Positions 4,975 to 5,090 of a stretch of DNA of 5,090 bases are shown piece after piece (within the stretch, counting starts at the first letter, position 1; each line of letters starts with the position of its first letter). A model generated the notes under the pieces. It ran no database searches. It saw nothing but the letters and a program-made list of their open reading frames with translations, and had not been told where the DNA came from. Source of the DNA: Acetobacteraceae bacterium (GTDB taxonomy: Bacteria; Pseudomonadota; Alphaproteobacteria; Acetobacterales; Acetobacteraceae); the NCBI GenBank assembly GCA_947476855.1, contig CANJSR010000372.1:1-5090 (forward strand), read 5' to 3'. A program made the position numbers and the translations under genes.

Positions 4975-4984
4975 AAAACCGCCC

Positions 4985-5090
4985 CTACTGACCCAGCGCG
5001 TGCAGGAAGTAATGCACCGCCTGCGCCATGATCCCCGGCGTCTGCATCGACGCGAAGTGGCCCGAGTTCAGCTCCAGGAACTGTGCCCCC
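4985..5090 (-). CDS. alpha/beta-fold hydrolase, C-terminal end only
   Basis: The last 34 codons and a TAG stop (4985-4987) are in the window; the gene enters from the right edge. The visible peptide includes FLELNSGHFASMQTPGIMAQ and ends AVHYFLHALGQ. A hydrophobic strand, then a GHF tripeptide, then a final amphipathic helix ending in a FLHAL-like tail is the usual C-terminus of alpha/beta hydrolases. There the histidine (codon 5057-5059) is the catalytic-triad His next to the substrate pocket. The family and the role of that histidine are inferred from this short tail; substrate and exact subfamily cannot be told. It lies on the same strand as the Roco gene, but the repeat-filled gap makes a shared operon unlikely. 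Confidence 0.6.
   Translation of the reverse strand, partial: GAQFLELNSGHFASMQTPGIMAQAVHYFLHALGQ

Larger units (their letters stand above)
4619..4984. other. gene-free region upstream of the Roco gene
   Basis: No gene is recognised between the hydrolase stop and the chosen Roco start. The in-frame stretch 4619-4744 could be coding if the upstream ATG is used, but the 42 residues it would add are glycine- and arginine-rich and resemble no domain. The region holds two perfect palindromes (4682-4691, 4738-4749), a 17-bp direct repeat (4801-4817 and 4958-4974) and, between its copies, a long imperfect palindrome (4877-4931). The Roco promoter should lie here, but no convincing -35/-10 pair was identified. 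Confidence 0.6.

Noticed and set aside
1628..4984. A second component of a TIR defence system next to the Roco gene (for example a Thoeris ThsA-like protein)
   Set aside because: No other gene lies between the hydrolase end and ribD. The TIR is fused to Roc-COR and LRR, so the gene appears to stand alone in this window.
1..5090. Transposase, integrase, tRNA or rRNA genes that would mark a mobile island
   Set aside because: None was recognised on either strand. The argument for insertion rests only on repeats and gene order.

Overview
This is a GC-rich window whose recognisable genes all lie on the minus strand. It looks like an alphaproteobacterial chromosome, possibly Rhodospirillales-like. 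That rests on the base composition, on ribD running straight into riboflavin synthase, and on an intergenic hairpin whose core (CATGGCCGGGCTTGACCCGG) resembles a dispersed repeat common in that class. The taxonomic call is an inference; no marker gene here fixes the genus.

In the direction of transcription (high to low coordinates) the order is: (1) the last 34 codons of a probable alpha/beta-fold hydrolase (5090-4985); (2) about 370 bases without a gene (4984-4619), holding a 17-bp direct repeat, a long imperfect palindrome and two short perfect palindromes; (3) one large gene (4618-1628) encoding a Roco protein of about 996 residues, built as LRR - Roc GTPase - COR - proline-rich linker - TIR; (4) a gene-free stretch of 387 bases (1627-1241), with two hairpins, a direct-repeat motif and a strongly strand-asymmetric block (56 G against 11 C in 1381-1480); (5) ribD (1240-137); (6) the first 45 codons of riboflavin synthase (136-1), whose ATG directly follows the ribD stop.

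ribD and riboflavin synthase form an ordinary housekeeping operon. RibD carries out the deaminase and reductase steps of riboflavin synthesis, and riboflavin synthase makes riboflavin from lumazine. No FMN riboswitch is visible upstream of ribD.

The Roco gene is the accessory and most interesting element. It combines an LRR array of near-identical 22-residue units, a Roc-COR GTPase switch and a C-terminal TIR domain that keeps the glutamate needed for NAD hydrolysis in other TIRs. This is the layout of an innate-immune receptor: sensor, switch, effector. A one-gene anti-phage or cell-death role is plausible but inferred. The LRR array is encoded by 66-bp DNA repeats of lower GC. Where neighbouring repeats differ, the changes fall mostly in codons for residues predicted to lie on the exposed face, as expected of a recognition surface that changes by repeat recombination. 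Dispersed-repeat-like palindromes lie on both sides of the gene, which fits an inserted cargo gene beside a core operon.
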